Source: Stentor roeselii (lineage: Eukaryota > Ciliophora > Heterotrichea > Heterotrichida > Stentoridae). From it: DNA of 64,000 bases. The stretch spans positions 1 to 64,000 of the forward strand of contig RSEH01000136.1 in the NCBI GenBank assembly GCA_006503475.1, written 5' to 3'. This document shows, in pieces, positions 9,948 to 19,617 of this stretch. The notes beneath the pieces were generated by a model. It was not told the DNA's origin and did not search any database. It was given only the letters and a program-made list of their open reading frames with translations. Positions within the stretch are counted from its first letter, which is position 1. Each line of letters begins with the position of its first letter. The position numbers and the translations under genes were made by a program.

Positions 9948-11072
9948 ATGTCAACGACCAGCAAATCAGAAATTTTTCCATATTCCCAAATCAATAAATC
10001 CACCTTCCTAATGTTTCGAAGTAAGAAGACAAGTCTTTCAACCAAACAACCCGATCAAAGCAAAGCTTTCTTCCCATCTCTAAACATTTCCATTCCAAGC
10101 AAGTCAAAACAAGACCTGATGATTGATTCTCCTGCAGAATTCGCGCATTCGAGTTCAATCATTTCAAGTTTCCAGTCGTTTAACACGATTTCTCCAAAGA
10201 CTCTTACAACGACTGTCAGGTCACCGAAGATGAAAGAACTCACTCCTTTAATGACACAGATTAATGAAAAAAACACTGGAAAAGGGAAAATTCGGAGAAA
10301 AACTGAGAAGGAACAATGTTCGGTTATTCCTAAAAGTTTTTTAGAGGCAAAAATAAGCTTGCAGGAAACTGGGTTAAATCAGAAAGTGTTTTTTATGTAT
10401 CAGAGGGCTTTTTTGGATATAGTTGCACAAGATATGGTGTTTGGCTCGGCTTTAAGTGAAGTGAAGGCAGTTTATGATCAGTGGGTCATAGACGAGAATT
10501 TTAAACTTAAGAAAGAAACATCAAAACTCAAAAAAGATCTCGACGCGAAAACTGAAGAAAATAGAAAACTTTTCGAAAGTTTAGAAGACAAAAAAGAAGA
10601 AAATAAAAAACTCTTCAGAAACCTTCGAATTTTAAGTGATGAGAACTTTCAACTTGGAAATAAAGTCCAAGAACTTACTTCAACTTCAGAGGAACTAAAA
10701 AAAAAATTTTTGAAAATTACTCAAGTTTCAGTTGACAACGTTTCTAATGACAAGGAATCTTGGCAGACTCTCATCAATTGCAACAAAGAATATGAAAAAA
10801 TATGCAAAAAACTTACCAAACAGGTAAATTCTCTTGAAAAAAGAGAGAAAAAGATGATAGAAGCCTGGAATTCATTGAAAAGTTCAGAAATTCAAGTAAG
10901 ACCTTTTCAGGAGATTTCACCAACGAAGCCTCGATGGGACCAGGAAGAAATAAGAATGATTTCAGAGTCTGAAATAAGTGAAAGTTCTTTAGAAATGCCA
11001 AGACTTGACTTTGAACAACTAGTTTCAAAGTATTATTCAAAAGACTCATCTGATGAAAATACCAGTAATTAG
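9948..11072 (+). CDS. Coiled-coil protein, local paralogous family, copy 3
   Basis: A 374-residue protein. After a Ser/Thr-rich disordered N-terminus with FRSKKTSLSTKQ comes the family core at about 130-180 (TGLNQKVFFMYQRAFLDIV, then LSEVKAVYDQWV), then a coiled coil to about 245. A block shared with copy 4 follows: KITQVSVDNVSNDKESWQ, LINCNKEYEKICKKL and SLEKREKKM. The tail is acidic and Ser-rich. It is far closer to copy 4 (11288) than to the minus-strand copies, so this pair arose by tandem duplication. The core's likeness to the TSNAXIP1 N-terminal domain suggests a cilium-associated role, but that is only inference. Confidence 0.7.
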   Translation: MSTTSKSEIFPYSQINKSTFLMFRSKKTSLSTKQPDQSKAFFPSLNISIPSKSKQDLMIDSPAEFAHSSSIISSFQSFNTISPKTLTTTVRSPKMKELTPLMTQINEKNTGKGKIRRKTEKEQCSVIPKSFLEAKISLQETGLNQKVFFMYQRAFLDIVAQDMVFGSALSEVKAVYDQWVIDENFKLKKETSKLKKDLDAKTEENRKLFESLEDKKEENKKLFRNLRILSDENFQLGNKVQELTSTSEELKKKFLKITQVSVDNVSNDKESWQTLINCNKEYEKICKKLTKQVNSLEKREKKMIEAWNSLKSSEIQVRPFQEISPTKPRWDQEEIRMISESEISESSLEMPRLDFEQLVSKYYSKDSSDENTSN

Positions 11073-11287
11073 TTGTTTATGAAGTCTTTGTTTGAATAGG
11101 AATATGATTAATTTTCGGTTATTCGTTGTAATGAGAATTTATTTAGAGAAATATTTAAACTTATTATAATTAACTCTTCAAAGCCTTGATAAATAATAGC
11201 AAAGCTTTATAAATTCTTCATGAAATATTTTATCTTTGATTAAATTTATTGTATCAATTTTTTACTGAAAATCCATACTTTTAATTA

Positions 11288-12313
11288 ATGCTCAGAAGTA
11301 AAAAGTCGAATCTTTCGAATAAACAATCAAAACTCAGAAGGTCACACTTTCCGTCACTTAGCGTATTGACTTCAATGGCAAATCAAATCAAGCAGGTTAA
11401 TACAAATGATATTTCTTATGAATCACCTGCGGAAAGCTTGTTCTTGGATTCGAATTCAGTTAGTATTATTCCGAGTATTACTACTTTAACTCAAAATCCT
11501 TCAATATTCATACCTTCCACAGTGAAATATTTTAGTCAACATAAAGATTTGAGTTCGGATCTTAACACTTTTAAAGACAAAAAAAGAATTAGGGCTCGCT
11601 CTAAGCAAAGAGTAGTGAAAGAGACCTTTTCGTGCCCCGATAGTCTCCTAATAGCAAGAAATGCATTGAAAAAATTCGGCTTGACCGAAGAAGTTTTTAA
11701 ACTTTACGATGAAGCTTTCTTGAAATTTACAAAACAAGAAAAAGTAAAAGGTTCGTATTTAGGAGAAATAAGAGAAGTTTTTAATGAATGGGTGCTTCAT
11801 AACTCCAAATCAAGCCTTGAAAGCTTACAAAGAGAAATTTCATCTCTAAATCAAGAACTTCAAACAAAATTAAATGAAAACAATAAAACACTTCAAGAGC
11901 TCGAAGAAAAAAAAAAAGAAATCATAAACAATACCAAAATTCTCCAAAATTTATGCAATGAAAACTTGGAGCTAGGCCAGAAAGTAAAAGAAATAAGCAG
12001 AAACTATCAAGAAATCAGGTCAAAATTCGTTAGTATCTCAAAAGTTTCCCTTGATCATGTGCCGACTGACCCTGAGTCATGGAAAGCTCTGATAACTGGA
12101 AATCAAGAATATGCAAATCTCTGCAAAAAACTCAATCAGCGAGTTGAATCTCTTGAAAAACGAGAAAAAAATCTTTTAGATATGCTAAGGGCTATAAAAA
12201 AAAGTGGAATTCAAGGAGAACGATTTGATGATCTTAGCTTTGAAGAGGTTAATGGTAGAATTTTTAAATCTCATGATAAAAAGATTCTTTCCTGGGTACC
12301 GAAAATTGACTAG
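11288..12313 (+). CDS. Coiled-coil protein, local paralogous family, copy 4
   Basis: A 341-residue protein in tandem with copy 3. It begins MLRSKKSNLSNKQ, which aligns with residues ~22-35 of copy 3, so it lacks the copy 3 N-terminal extension. The core is FGLTEEVFKLYDEAFLKF then LGEIREVFNEWV; a coiled coil follows, then SKVSLDHVPTDPESWKALI, GNQEYANLCKKLNQRV and SLEKREKNLL. Both tandem copies keep the same block order and spacing. The gene ends with TAG. A decayed relative follows directly downstream. The biochemical role is unknown. Confidence 0.7.
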   Translation: MLRSKKSNLSNKQSKLRRSHFPSLSVLTSMANQIKQVNTNDISYESPAESLFLDSNSVSIIPSITTLTQNPSIFIPSTVKYFSQHKDLSSDLNTFKDKKRIRARSKQRVVKETFSCPDSLLIARNALKKFGLTEEVFKLYDEAFLKFTKQEKVKGSYLGEIREVFNEWVLHNSKSSLESLQREISSLNQELQTKLNENNKTLQELEEKKKEIINNTKILQNLCNENLELGQKVKEISRNYQEIRSKFVSISKVSLDHVPTDPESWKALITGNQEYANLCKKLNQRVESLEKREKNLLDMLRAIKKSGIQGERFDDLSFEEVNGRIFKSHDKKILSWVPKID

Positions 12314-12594
12314 ATAAAGGATTTAGAGTTGATTATTTTATTGGTGTTGATATTTTTATTTTTATGCAGGTTGATGTCTTTCAATAATCCTTTAATTACC
12401 TCAGTTTACTTCTATTGACCATGAAAGTTTAATTGAAAAACCTATTTTCTAACCAAACATAAAACTTCCTCAATCCATAACTTTCCTGCTGAAGATTCCT
12501 AAATATTTGATTATAATACATATAAGTAGCAAACCTCTTCGATCTTAAAACAATGAGAAAGTCAAAAATTCACTTTAATCACTGAATTGACAAC

Positions 12595-13320
12595 ATGAGC
12601 CTCAACTGTTCTTAACTTGAGAAGTCAAAATAGTCTTTCAATGGCAGTTCAAAACTTTTTTAATCTTGTTGAAATAGAATTGAATGATCGGCCTTTATTC
12701 AAACTTCTTGTCAATATTTTTTATCATCTGGCAATCAATAAAGAAGGAATTGAACTGTTACAACCTTTATTGGTATAAGAAAAAAATACCTTAAAGTAAA
12801 GATTTAAGTGAAAATTAAAGCGAAAGAAACTTTTTGAATACCTTTGAGCTTAGGTTGAAGGCAGAATGATTTTCAGGCAACGGACTGACTCAAAAGGTCT
12901 TTGCTTTGTATGAAAATTTTAGATCTTAAAAGTAAATAAGGTTTTGGAGGATGATTAAATGAAATTAACTATATGATGCTCGGTAAACTACTTTGTTAAA
13001 ATCGTCAGTATTTTGTTAGGAAAACCTAGAATAGAAGAAAATTGAAAATTAATAAAGTTGCTCTAAAATGAGAATAGTTATATCAATTTACTCAAGTTTC
13101 ACTTGAAAAAACTCCAGAAATTCTAAATCTCGGAAAGCTCAAATCACAGAAAATAAAGAATACGCCATACTTATAATAAAAGTGATGTCCTTCGGAAAAT
13201 AAAGTAAAGTATATTAAAAGTTTGTAAATTATTAGAGATCTTAAATTGTATTCAAAGACTTCGAAGACAGTAATGAAATCGATGCGAATCTTGTGAATAA
13301 TCAAGTTTTGAAGAAAAAAT
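12595..13320 (+). pseudogene. Decayed fifth copy of the coiled-coil family
   Basis: Three islands in the same order as in copies 3 and 4 survive in a region with stops in every frame. LRSQNSLSM near 12619 matches LRSKKSNLS. GNGLTQKVFALYENF near 12877-12926 matches the core GLTEEVFKLYDEAF. QFTQVSLEKTPEI and the following residues near 13084-13170 match the ITQVSVDN / ISKVSLDH block. Frames change between islands and many stops intervene, so the copy is dead. It is a host gene relic from the same tandem expansion. The limits are approximate. Confidence 0.6.
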
Positions 13321-14491
13321 AGGAGAAGCTTAAATTTTGTATACTATTTGAGCCATAATTAAATTTGAAATCTCTAAATTTTATATCGAGATTGTTAAAA
13401 TAATTAAATAAGATTCTTTCTCTCTAAGCTAACTAAAATCTCATTTTTCAGTTTTTCGGTAAGGTTTTGCTTATCGTTTAATAATTTTAAATTCTTTTTT
13501 TCGGTTGACTAAATGATTTACAGTTAATTTTTATAAAAATTTAGATATTTGATGTTGATTTTCTTGAATTTATTTCTTATAGTTAAAATTTTGGTTAGTT
13601 TAAGTGATAAGATTAATTTAGATAGGATTTCTTTAAGCTTGAAGAATGATTCAGATTTTTATTTGATTGCTTTAATGTTTATTTAAATAACCAGTTTATT
13701 TCACATATAAAAAAAATAAGTACAAATAAATAAAGTATTCTTTTTTGAACAATTAAAATTGCTTCAAGTCTTGATTTAGTGCAGCAGTGATTTATTAAAT
13801 AAGAAAATCTAGTATTTCATGCTGAGAGTTGTTGAATAAATATCCCTTCTTAAGATATTATGTCTTTAAAAGTCTTCTGAAGAGTAATCATACTGCATAT
13901 ATCAATATCCTAGAAATTATTATCTTTGGATAGAACTTTCCATAGTGAATTTTTTCTGTTTAATATTCCTGCATTTCAAAAACTTAACCAACTGTCTAAA
14001 ATCTTCAATGACTTCTTCATATTTACAATTTGAACAGGAACCAAGATCTCTTTATTATTAATAATCTTCTATTGGCCATGATTGTAAAATTTTTGAATAT
14101 TTCTGATCTCAATACAAGAATTTGAGTTCTCTAATGATCTTTTCTTATCCCAGATAATTAAAGTGATAATTTTTTTCTGAATAGAATTTATGATTGAAAG
14201 GTTTTGAAGGGGCTAGACACAAATCTTCGAAAGATAGAAATGCTCGGTTTGGAAGGTTCTACTAAATTTCTTATATTTTTATAAAGTCTTGCATAATGGA
14301 AATACTTTGATGCAATTCAGTATCTTTAAAGTTAGTAGCCTTTCGACTATAAAAAAATTAAATAAAGTAGAAATAAGTTTCACCCTCAACCTCCTAACAC
14401 TAAAAATCTTTAAAATTTTCATGAAATTCCCTAAAAAAATTAATCCCTCTAAACCAAAAAAAATCTCTAAAATTATTAAAACATCCCTTTC
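13321..14491. other. Intergenic, no gene seen
   Basis: About 1.2 kb of AT-rich sequence between the decayed family copy and the 3' end of the RING/CHY gene. Stops occur in all frames, apart from a frame at 14289-14531 that has no protein-like character and runs into the RING gene from the opposite strand. No RNA or repeat was recognised. Confidence 0.5.
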
Positions 14492-15433
14492 TCACACTAA
14501 ATTTTTTAAGTTAATAGGTTTATGGAAGTAATCACAAAAACTACAAGCATTAGGCAATTTTCTATACTGCTGAATTTCCTCACACTTCATACAAACCATA
14601 GTTTCCGCATAGACCCACTTATGATTTTCCTTTAAATCATGGCAAATATTGCAGCAATAATATTCCTTACAGCACTGAGGAATGACCCAATAAGTAATCC
14701 CAACATAATGTCGACATTCATAAGGAAAGTCCAATGACAACAAATGAACCTTTCCAAAACATTTCACAGCTTTTTCCAGTTCTCCAAATTCATCCGAGAT
14801 TTTAATTTTAAAATTGAACTGAACCAGTTCATCATTCTGAGGCTTTTGCAGTTCATCAAAAAAGGCATCATCCGCAAGAGATTCATCGATTTTTCTCTGA
14901 AGTTCTTTTCTAAGTTGAACTAAATCATCAAGGTGTATCTGTAAAAGCTTTAAAGTGTCTTTTGTGTGATTTTTTACCTGTTCAATCATTTCGTCCTGCC
15001 TGTTGTCCAAGGTTTCCTTGACCCGATCAAAGAGTTCATAAATCTCTTCAATAGCTTTATCTCTCAAATCACTAACTTCAAATATTTTTTGTTGATTTTT
15101 CACGATCAGGGTGTCTAAACTCTCGATTTTTTCTTTTCCTTTCTCAGAAATTAATTTATTTTTCTGTTCTTGAGTCAATTTCAAGAACTTCAACTTATTT
15201 TCCAAAGGAATCACTCTCTCTATCAGGTCAAGAATAGTAAAACAATAAGAAATCTCAGTGATTCTTCTAGAGTCCACCTTTTTATCTAAGGGACAAGCGA
15301 TTTCTCCAAAAGTCTTCTGCAAGTTCTGGGCACAAGCTTTACAAATGCTATGTCCACAACTAAGAACAAGTGGAATATGTTCATTTCGAGCGTATTCTTC
15401 TCCACAAATGGGGCATTCGATGATATACTCCAT
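14492..15433 (-). CDS. RING / coiled-coil / CHY zinc-finger protein, likely E3 ligase
   Basis: A 313-residue protein. An N-terminal C3HC4-type RING has C7, C10, C26, H28, C31, C34, C47 and D50 (CPIC...CGHSICKAC...CPLD). Residues about 60-210 are coiled coil. The C-terminus (about 238-304) fits a CHY zinc finger: C240-x-H242-Y, a CC pair at 254-255, CNICHDLKENH, CMKCEEIQ and CSFC. In RCHY1/Pirh2 the CHY finger is N-terminal and the RING follows; here the order is reversed and the CTCHY domain is missing. The RING suggests ubiquitin ligase activity, although Asp at the last zinc position is unusual. The RING resembles that of the PIMT fusion at 52957. The gene is divergent from the one at 15454, with only 20 nt between start codons. 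Confidence 0.75.
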   Translation of the reverse strand: MEYIIECPICGEEYARNEHIPLVLSCGHSICKACAQNLQKTFGEIACPLDKKVDSRRITEISYCFTILDLIERVIPLENKLKFLKLTQEQKNKLISEKGKEKIESLDTLIVKNQQKIFEVSDLRDKAIEEIYELFDRVKETLDNRQDEMIEQVKNHTKDTLKLLQIHLDDLVQLRKELQRKIDESLADDAFFDELQKPQNDELVQFNFKIKISDEFGELEKAVKCFGKVHLLSLDFPYECRHYVGITYWVIPQCCKEYYCCNICHDLKENHKWVYAETMVCMKCEEIQQYRKLPNACSFCDYFHKPINLKNLV

Positions 15434-15453
15434 TTTATAACAAAGAATAATTT

Positions 15454-16095
15454 ATGAAAAGTTCGATCCTTTCTCCAATGAAACCTTCAAAAAGTGTTTT
15501 TTCTTTGACTGTAAAGAAGAATCTAGAGTACTTGAATCCAAAAGGTGCCAGCAAAAGAGTCCTTCCTGGACGTTCCAGGCCTTTAATCATCACAATTCCA
15601 AAAAAATCAAATGATAGCTTAACACCCACAAGACTCCCTCCATTGAAAAGTCGTTCAAGGACTCACCTGACATTAGTAAAAAGTACTCGAATCATCAAAA
15701 ACATGAACCCGATCAGTTCTCGAGATACTTCGCCATCTAAACTTGAGTCACCAAACACTGTTGACTCAATTCAACATCTCTCAGGAATCATTGAATCCTG
15801 TGAAAATCTCTCAAAAATTAACAAAGCTGACATCCTCACTGCTGTTTCTTTAAAGAAAAATCGTGGTGGACTTGAAAAAACTGATTTTTTTGAAAATAAT
15901 TTACAAAGAACTGGCAATCTTCCTGTCAACTCAAGTTTTCATAAACCTGGGCAAGGTTCAATCGACAAGTACAAAAGAGAATCCTTTGAAACTACTTACT
16001 TCGTGGAAAAGACCCTTAACAAGAACAACTCAATAAAAAAACTAAAAGAAAAAATAATGCCTTGGAAAAGAATCAGCGTAGTACATAAGTTTTAA
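15454..16095 (+). CDS. Basic, probably disordered protein, unknown
   Basis: A 213-residue frame rich in Ser, Lys, Pro and Asn with no recognisable domain, signal peptide or membrane segment. Basic patches (PTRLPPLKSRSRTHL) and Ser-Pro sites (SPMKPSKS, SRDTSPSKLESP) suggest phospho-regulation, but that is inference. Two facts support it as a gene: it starts 20 nt from the RING/CHY start codon in a typical short divergent spacer, and it ends with a stop codon directly adjoining the stop of the oxygenase gene on the other strand. The coding strand is A+C-rich. Confidence 0.6.
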   Translation: MKSSILSPMKPSKSVFSLTVKKNLEYLNPKGASKRVLPGRSRPLIITIPKKSNDSLTPTRLPPLKSRSRTHLTLVKSTRIIKNMNPISSRDTSPSKLESPNTVDSIQHLSGIIESCENLSKINKADILTAVSLKKNRGGLEKTDFFENNLQRTGNLPVNSSFHKPGQGSIDKYKRESFETTYFVEKTLNKNNSIKKLKEKIMPWKRISVVHKF

Positions 16096-17139
16096 CTAGT
16101 TAAATGTTGACAAAGTATTTTGATGAAATTGTCCGAAAGTCATCCCAGGTGACCACCGAGCTCTAAGAGAAGGAACATCTGGATGATCATAGAAAACCTT
16201 TTCTGGATCCGCAGAATTTAACACGAAACTAGGCCGAGGTTCCATGAAGACAGCGAAAGTATTTCTAGAAATATTTTCCAATGAGCCGTCATTAAACACC
16301 ACATGTGGAGTCGCTTTAAGCACTCCTCCACTGAGTATCTGAGCAGTTTCTCCGATTTGAAAACAAAGTTCATCAGCACCAGCTCTGATCTTACAAGGTT
16401 CTCCCTGACGATTTTTTATGAATAGTCCAACTTTTAGCTCTGTTGTTTCATTTGCTGAAACAATTTCTCCTGTAGTTTGGTTTAAGTACATGGAGGATGT
16501 AAGAGCTGTTAATGCGCAGTGGTCGTTGTGCCAGCCACACCAGGCTTTATTTGAACCTGACTGAGGAAAATAATGAAGCAGGCGGCCTACGTGGGACTTG
16601 TGGTTTTTTATTATACTTGATATGGTGCCTTCTTCATAGCTGGGGTGAAAGGCTTTTATGAATTTATCAATGTGAGTCCCTAGAAGACTCCCTACTCGAA
16701 TCATTTCTTGCCCCAGGTCTTTAAAGGCATGTTCGAATTCATGAATTGACTTCTGTGGCCAGATGTTTTTAGGCCATTGTTCTTGTTCTGGAGGAATGTC
16801 TACTTCTGGATTCGCGTAGAATGAACCTTTTGAATAGTCTGGCTCACCTGCGAAGTGCTCTTTTCCGTGACTCCAACCGATTGAATAGGAATGTTCAGGC
16901 TGCTCGAGTTCGGATTTTTCTGAATCGCTGAGAAGGGCTAACTTACGAGCGAGTGGAAGAAGTTTTTTACGTTTTTCTGGGTAGCTGATTATGTTTTTTA
17001 TTGTTAATATACCCAGGCCGGTACTGTTGTAAGCTTCGAATATTTCTTGAGATAAATCTTTTCCTGAGATTAGGTCGGTGTAATCGATGCAGACTGGGGA
17101 GAGACTGGTAAGATTTCTTACTATTAATCTTGTGAACAT
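16096..17139 (-). CDS. 2-oxoglutarate/Fe(II)-dependent oxygenase family protein
   Basis: About 347 residues if started at the ATG at 17139 (MFTRLIVRNLTSL, possibly a mitochondrial presequence). The frame stays open to 17244, with extra upstream Met codons. It has the double-stranded beta-helix iron motif: WHNDHCALTAL gives the HxD pair, ATPHVV gives the distal His, and the following SRNTFAVFMEP gives the 2-oxoglutarate-binding Arg. The N-terminal part (STGLGILTIKN, then a dioxygenase-N-like helix region with LARKLALLS) fits the isopenicillin-N-synthase-like superfamily. The substrate is unknown; plant and algal relatives hydroxylate small molecules. Its TAG abuts the TAA of the convergent gene with no spacer. 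Confidence 0.75.
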   Translation of the reverse strand: MFTRLIVRNLTSLSPVCIDYTDLISGKDLSQEIFEAYNSTGLGILTIKNIISYPEKRKKLLPLARKLALLSDSEKSELEQPEHSYSIGWSHGKEHFAGEPDYSKGSFYANPEVDIPPEQEQWPKNIWPQKSIHEFEHAFKDLGQEMIRVGSLLGTHIDKFIKAFHPSYEEGTISSIIKNHKSHVGRLLHYFPQSGSNKAWCGWHNDHCALTALTSSMYLNQTTGEIVSANETTELKVGLFIKNRQGEPCKIRAGADELCFQIGETAQILSGGVLKATPHVVFNDGSLENISRNTFAVFMEPRPSFVLNSADPEKVFYDHPDVPSLRARWSPGMTFGQFHQNTLSTFN

Positions 17140-17307
17140 TATTAAATGGAGTTGAATGATTAACATATAAGAGGGTTTTTTGAAGAGTGATTTCGAGATC
17201 GTTATTTTATGAGGTCGTGTTTCAAGAAAAATACAAAATACCACTAAAAATACTTAATAAACAATCTTCACCTTCTTAAATCTCCCAAAATTCATCTCAA
17301 ATAAATA

Positions 17308-18621
17308 ATGGAATCCGAATTTTCAATCAAACTTCGTCTAGAAAAACTATCCAGGTCCCAACTTTTTGTATCATCCTGCGTATTTATCCTAGTCTTCATC
17401 TCAAGTGCGATTCTTTCAAACGTTCTAGGTCCAAGTATAATGCGAGAAATATCAGTAAGCATCTTCAAATGTAGTTCAACTCAGCACAAAGACTGCTACT
17501 CAACAGCAGAAGTCCACGAGGTATGGCAAGCATTGATTCCAAGCACATCAAGATTAAACCAGTTCCTTTACATGTCAGTGACTCCTCATTCAAAAAAGAA
17601 CTTGGACTTTAACCTGACCATGGAAATTGAGGTGATGCATGAAAATCAAGTACTTCAAAAGCGAAAAAAGCACAAACATGTTTATTGTCATCAAGGAACA
17701 TGTGACTCAGTACCAATCTTTTACATTCCTTACATTGAATACAAAAGCTACTCAGTTACTATCAAGCATAAATCGCCTATTCTCTCTGATAACGTTGAAA
17801 TCGACCTTTTACATGTCAGTGAAAGTTTCACTAAATACCAGGTAATCATCAAATACATTTATTTTGCATTGTCTACTTTTAGCTTTATCCAGTTTTTAAT
17901 ACTTTCTTGGAAAATTCCTAAAAATCTCTGGAGTTTCGAGGCAAAGTTACTTGTTCCATTGAGTATCTCGTTGATTATCTTTAACGAGCCTTTATTATTA
18001 GCGACTATTTACTTCATGAGTCCTTTTTGGAGTGCTTTATCAGTTTTTTCTAACACCCAGTTTTTAGCGGTTTTACTTTTTTTCTGGTTTTTTCAACTTC
18101 ATCATTTCAGAGAAGGACAGTTCAAAGTTGTTTTCATTGTCGTTGAAAGTATCGCGATTTCTATTCTTTTTATGTTAAGCTTCTTGGTTTATCTTTACCT
18201 GCATCAGGAACTTAGGAATAACCCGACTTATGACTGGCAAAATGATTTAAATGATAGATATAAAGAAGTTTTTATTGGAATTATTGTTGTTTGTGCTGTT
18301 ATTGCTACTTGGATGATTGTTTTAGCTGTCATGGCCGCTGCTCAGATTAGAAAGTTGAGTTATCGTGAAAGGATTTTAAAGGTTTTGAGTTTGGTTATGA
18401 TTGGGTTCGCTTTTTGTGGAGTTTTTATTGGAGCTTTTCAACCTATTCCTAGAAATAGCACGTTTTTCTTGGTGTTTTTAACTGGGTTTAACTTGTATGT
18501 TGTTAACTTGCAGTTTTTGTACTCGCCGACGAGAGGGAGTCTTTTGGAGTACCAGACTGAGAAGAATATTGAGTATTCTTTGATTAAGTCACATGAGGAG
18601 GATTTTATTGAGATGACGTAA
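17308..18621 (+). CDS. Wntless/TMEM181-like polytopic membrane protein
   Basis: A 437-residue protein. One transmembrane helix near residues 19-42 is followed by a lumenal or extracellular domain of about 140 residues with cysteines. About seven more helices lie between 185 and 425. The layout (one TM, a beta-rich luminal domain, then a 7-TM block) and motifs such as WSFEAKLLVPLSISLI and RERILKVLSL fit the Wntless/TMEM181 transmembrane family, which are GOLD-domain 7TM cargo-sorting or receptor-like proteins of the secretory pathway. Ciliates lack Wnt, so general trafficking is more likely. The assignment rests on pattern memory. The end has the acidic sequence SHEEDFIEMT. It is divergent from the oxygenase gene and has a strongly A+C-rich start. 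Confidence 0.55.
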   Translation: MESEFSIKLRLEKLSRSQLFVSSCVFILVFISSAILSNVLGPSIMREISVSIFKCSSTQHKDCYSTAEVHEVWQALIPSTSRLNQFLYMSVTPHSKKNLDFNLTMEIEVMHENQVLQKRKKHKHVYCHQGTCDSVPIFYIPYIEYKSYSVTIKHKSPILSDNVEIDLLHVSESFTKYQVIIKYIYFALSTFSFIQFLILSWKIPKNLWSFEAKLLVPLSISLIIFNEPLLLATIYFMSPFWSALSVFSNTQFLAVLLFFWFFQLHHFREGQFKVVFIVVESIAISILFMLSFLVYLYLHQELRNNPTYDWQNDLNDRYKEVFIGIIVVCAVIATWMIVLAVMAAAQIRKLSYRERILKVLSLVMIGFAFCGVFIGAFQPIPRNSTFFLVFLTGFNLYVVNLQFLYSPTRGSLLEYQTEKNIEYSLIKSHEEDFIEMT

Positions 18622-18836
18622 TTATTTAAGATCTTTTGAAGGTTTTATTAGTGAAGAGGAATTTAAGTTGAATTTTAAGGGGGGTTTTATTGAGGATTGA
18701 ATAGAGTTTTAGGAATTTAATTAGATATTGAGATGATCTTTAGAATCATAATAATTTTATTTTTTCAAGCACTTGCACTTTAAAATTACCAGCAATTAAA
18801 CTATTTTCCACAAATTCCAAATTAACTCCATCTAAC

Positions 18837-19592
18837 CTAAGAAAAAATATGAGAATACAATAACCCACGCTTCACAAAAGTCAGGGAAGGTTTATGAAGC
18901 TTTATCTGAAAATCTCCTTGTGAGCGTAAAGCCCTTCTTTCAAGTGAAACTCCATCTAAAGAGCTAATAAACATGCTGCTTTCATTAGTCCTATGAGTGC
19001 TCTGATGTTCAAACAAAGCACTTTGTCGAGCATCAAAGCTTCCAAAAAGTTCAGAAAGTCCTTTCTTATCATTTTCAATATCAGTTAAAATACTCGCAAT
19101 TTTTTCACAGTCTTCTTTCGCAGAGTTCATCGAAAGCTGAAATTTTTGTAACAATAAATTTTGCTCTTTTGCCAGAAATTTCAATTCTTTTATTTTTTCC
19201 AGAAAAAAGTCGATATTAGGGTCATTCGAGACTTCTTCTTCAGAGTTTATTGAATTTTCATCACTTTTTCCTTCACTTTCAGTTTCTTTAACCTCTATTT
19301 CAATAGGAGTTGCCATCGTCATCGACCTTCTGACACGAAAGGTTTTGCATTCAGGTCTTTGTTTAAGTGCAGCAAGAGTCTTCTGAGAATTAATAACTTT
19401 AATCCTAAGTGCATCAATATCTTCTCTTAATTCATTATTTTTCGTTTCTTTTCTAATTTTTTCTTACACTTCTATTTTTTCAGCTCTTATTTCAATTGAA
19501 TATTTTAATTTTTCTATAAGTTGATTAAGTTCTTCTACTTTATCTGATAGTTCATGTTGTTTTTCTTCTAATTCATCTAGTTCATCGTTCAT
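18837..19592 (-). CDS. Coiled-coil protein of unknown function
   Basis: Two exons (19592-19468 and 19452-18837) encode 246 residues. Exon 1 is a Glu/Lys-rich helix (MNDELDELEEKQHELSDK). After the intron the helix continues (KETKNNELREDIDAL), followed by an acidic linker and a second coiled coil (about 140-195), then a Ser/Arg-rich tail. No catalytic domain is visible. The ATG at 19590-19592 is the first in frame and lies only 25 nt from the start codon of the divergent AGC kinase gene, so the two promoters must overlap. Without intron removal, translation stops after about 43 codons. The role is unknown. Confidence 0.65.
19453..19467 (-). other. 15-nt intron in the coiled-coil gene
   Basis: On the minus strand GTAAGAAAAAATTAG, with A at position 10. 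Removal keeps the heptad-rich helix in frame (IEV-KETKNN); retention creates TAA. Confidence 0.75.
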
Positions 19593-19617
19593 ATTATATC
19601 AAATCTCTTTATAATCA

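Noticed and set aside
14289-14531. 80-codon plus-strand frame overlapping the RING/CHY gene end
   Set aside because: Mostly antisense or AT-rich spacer; no protein-like pattern.
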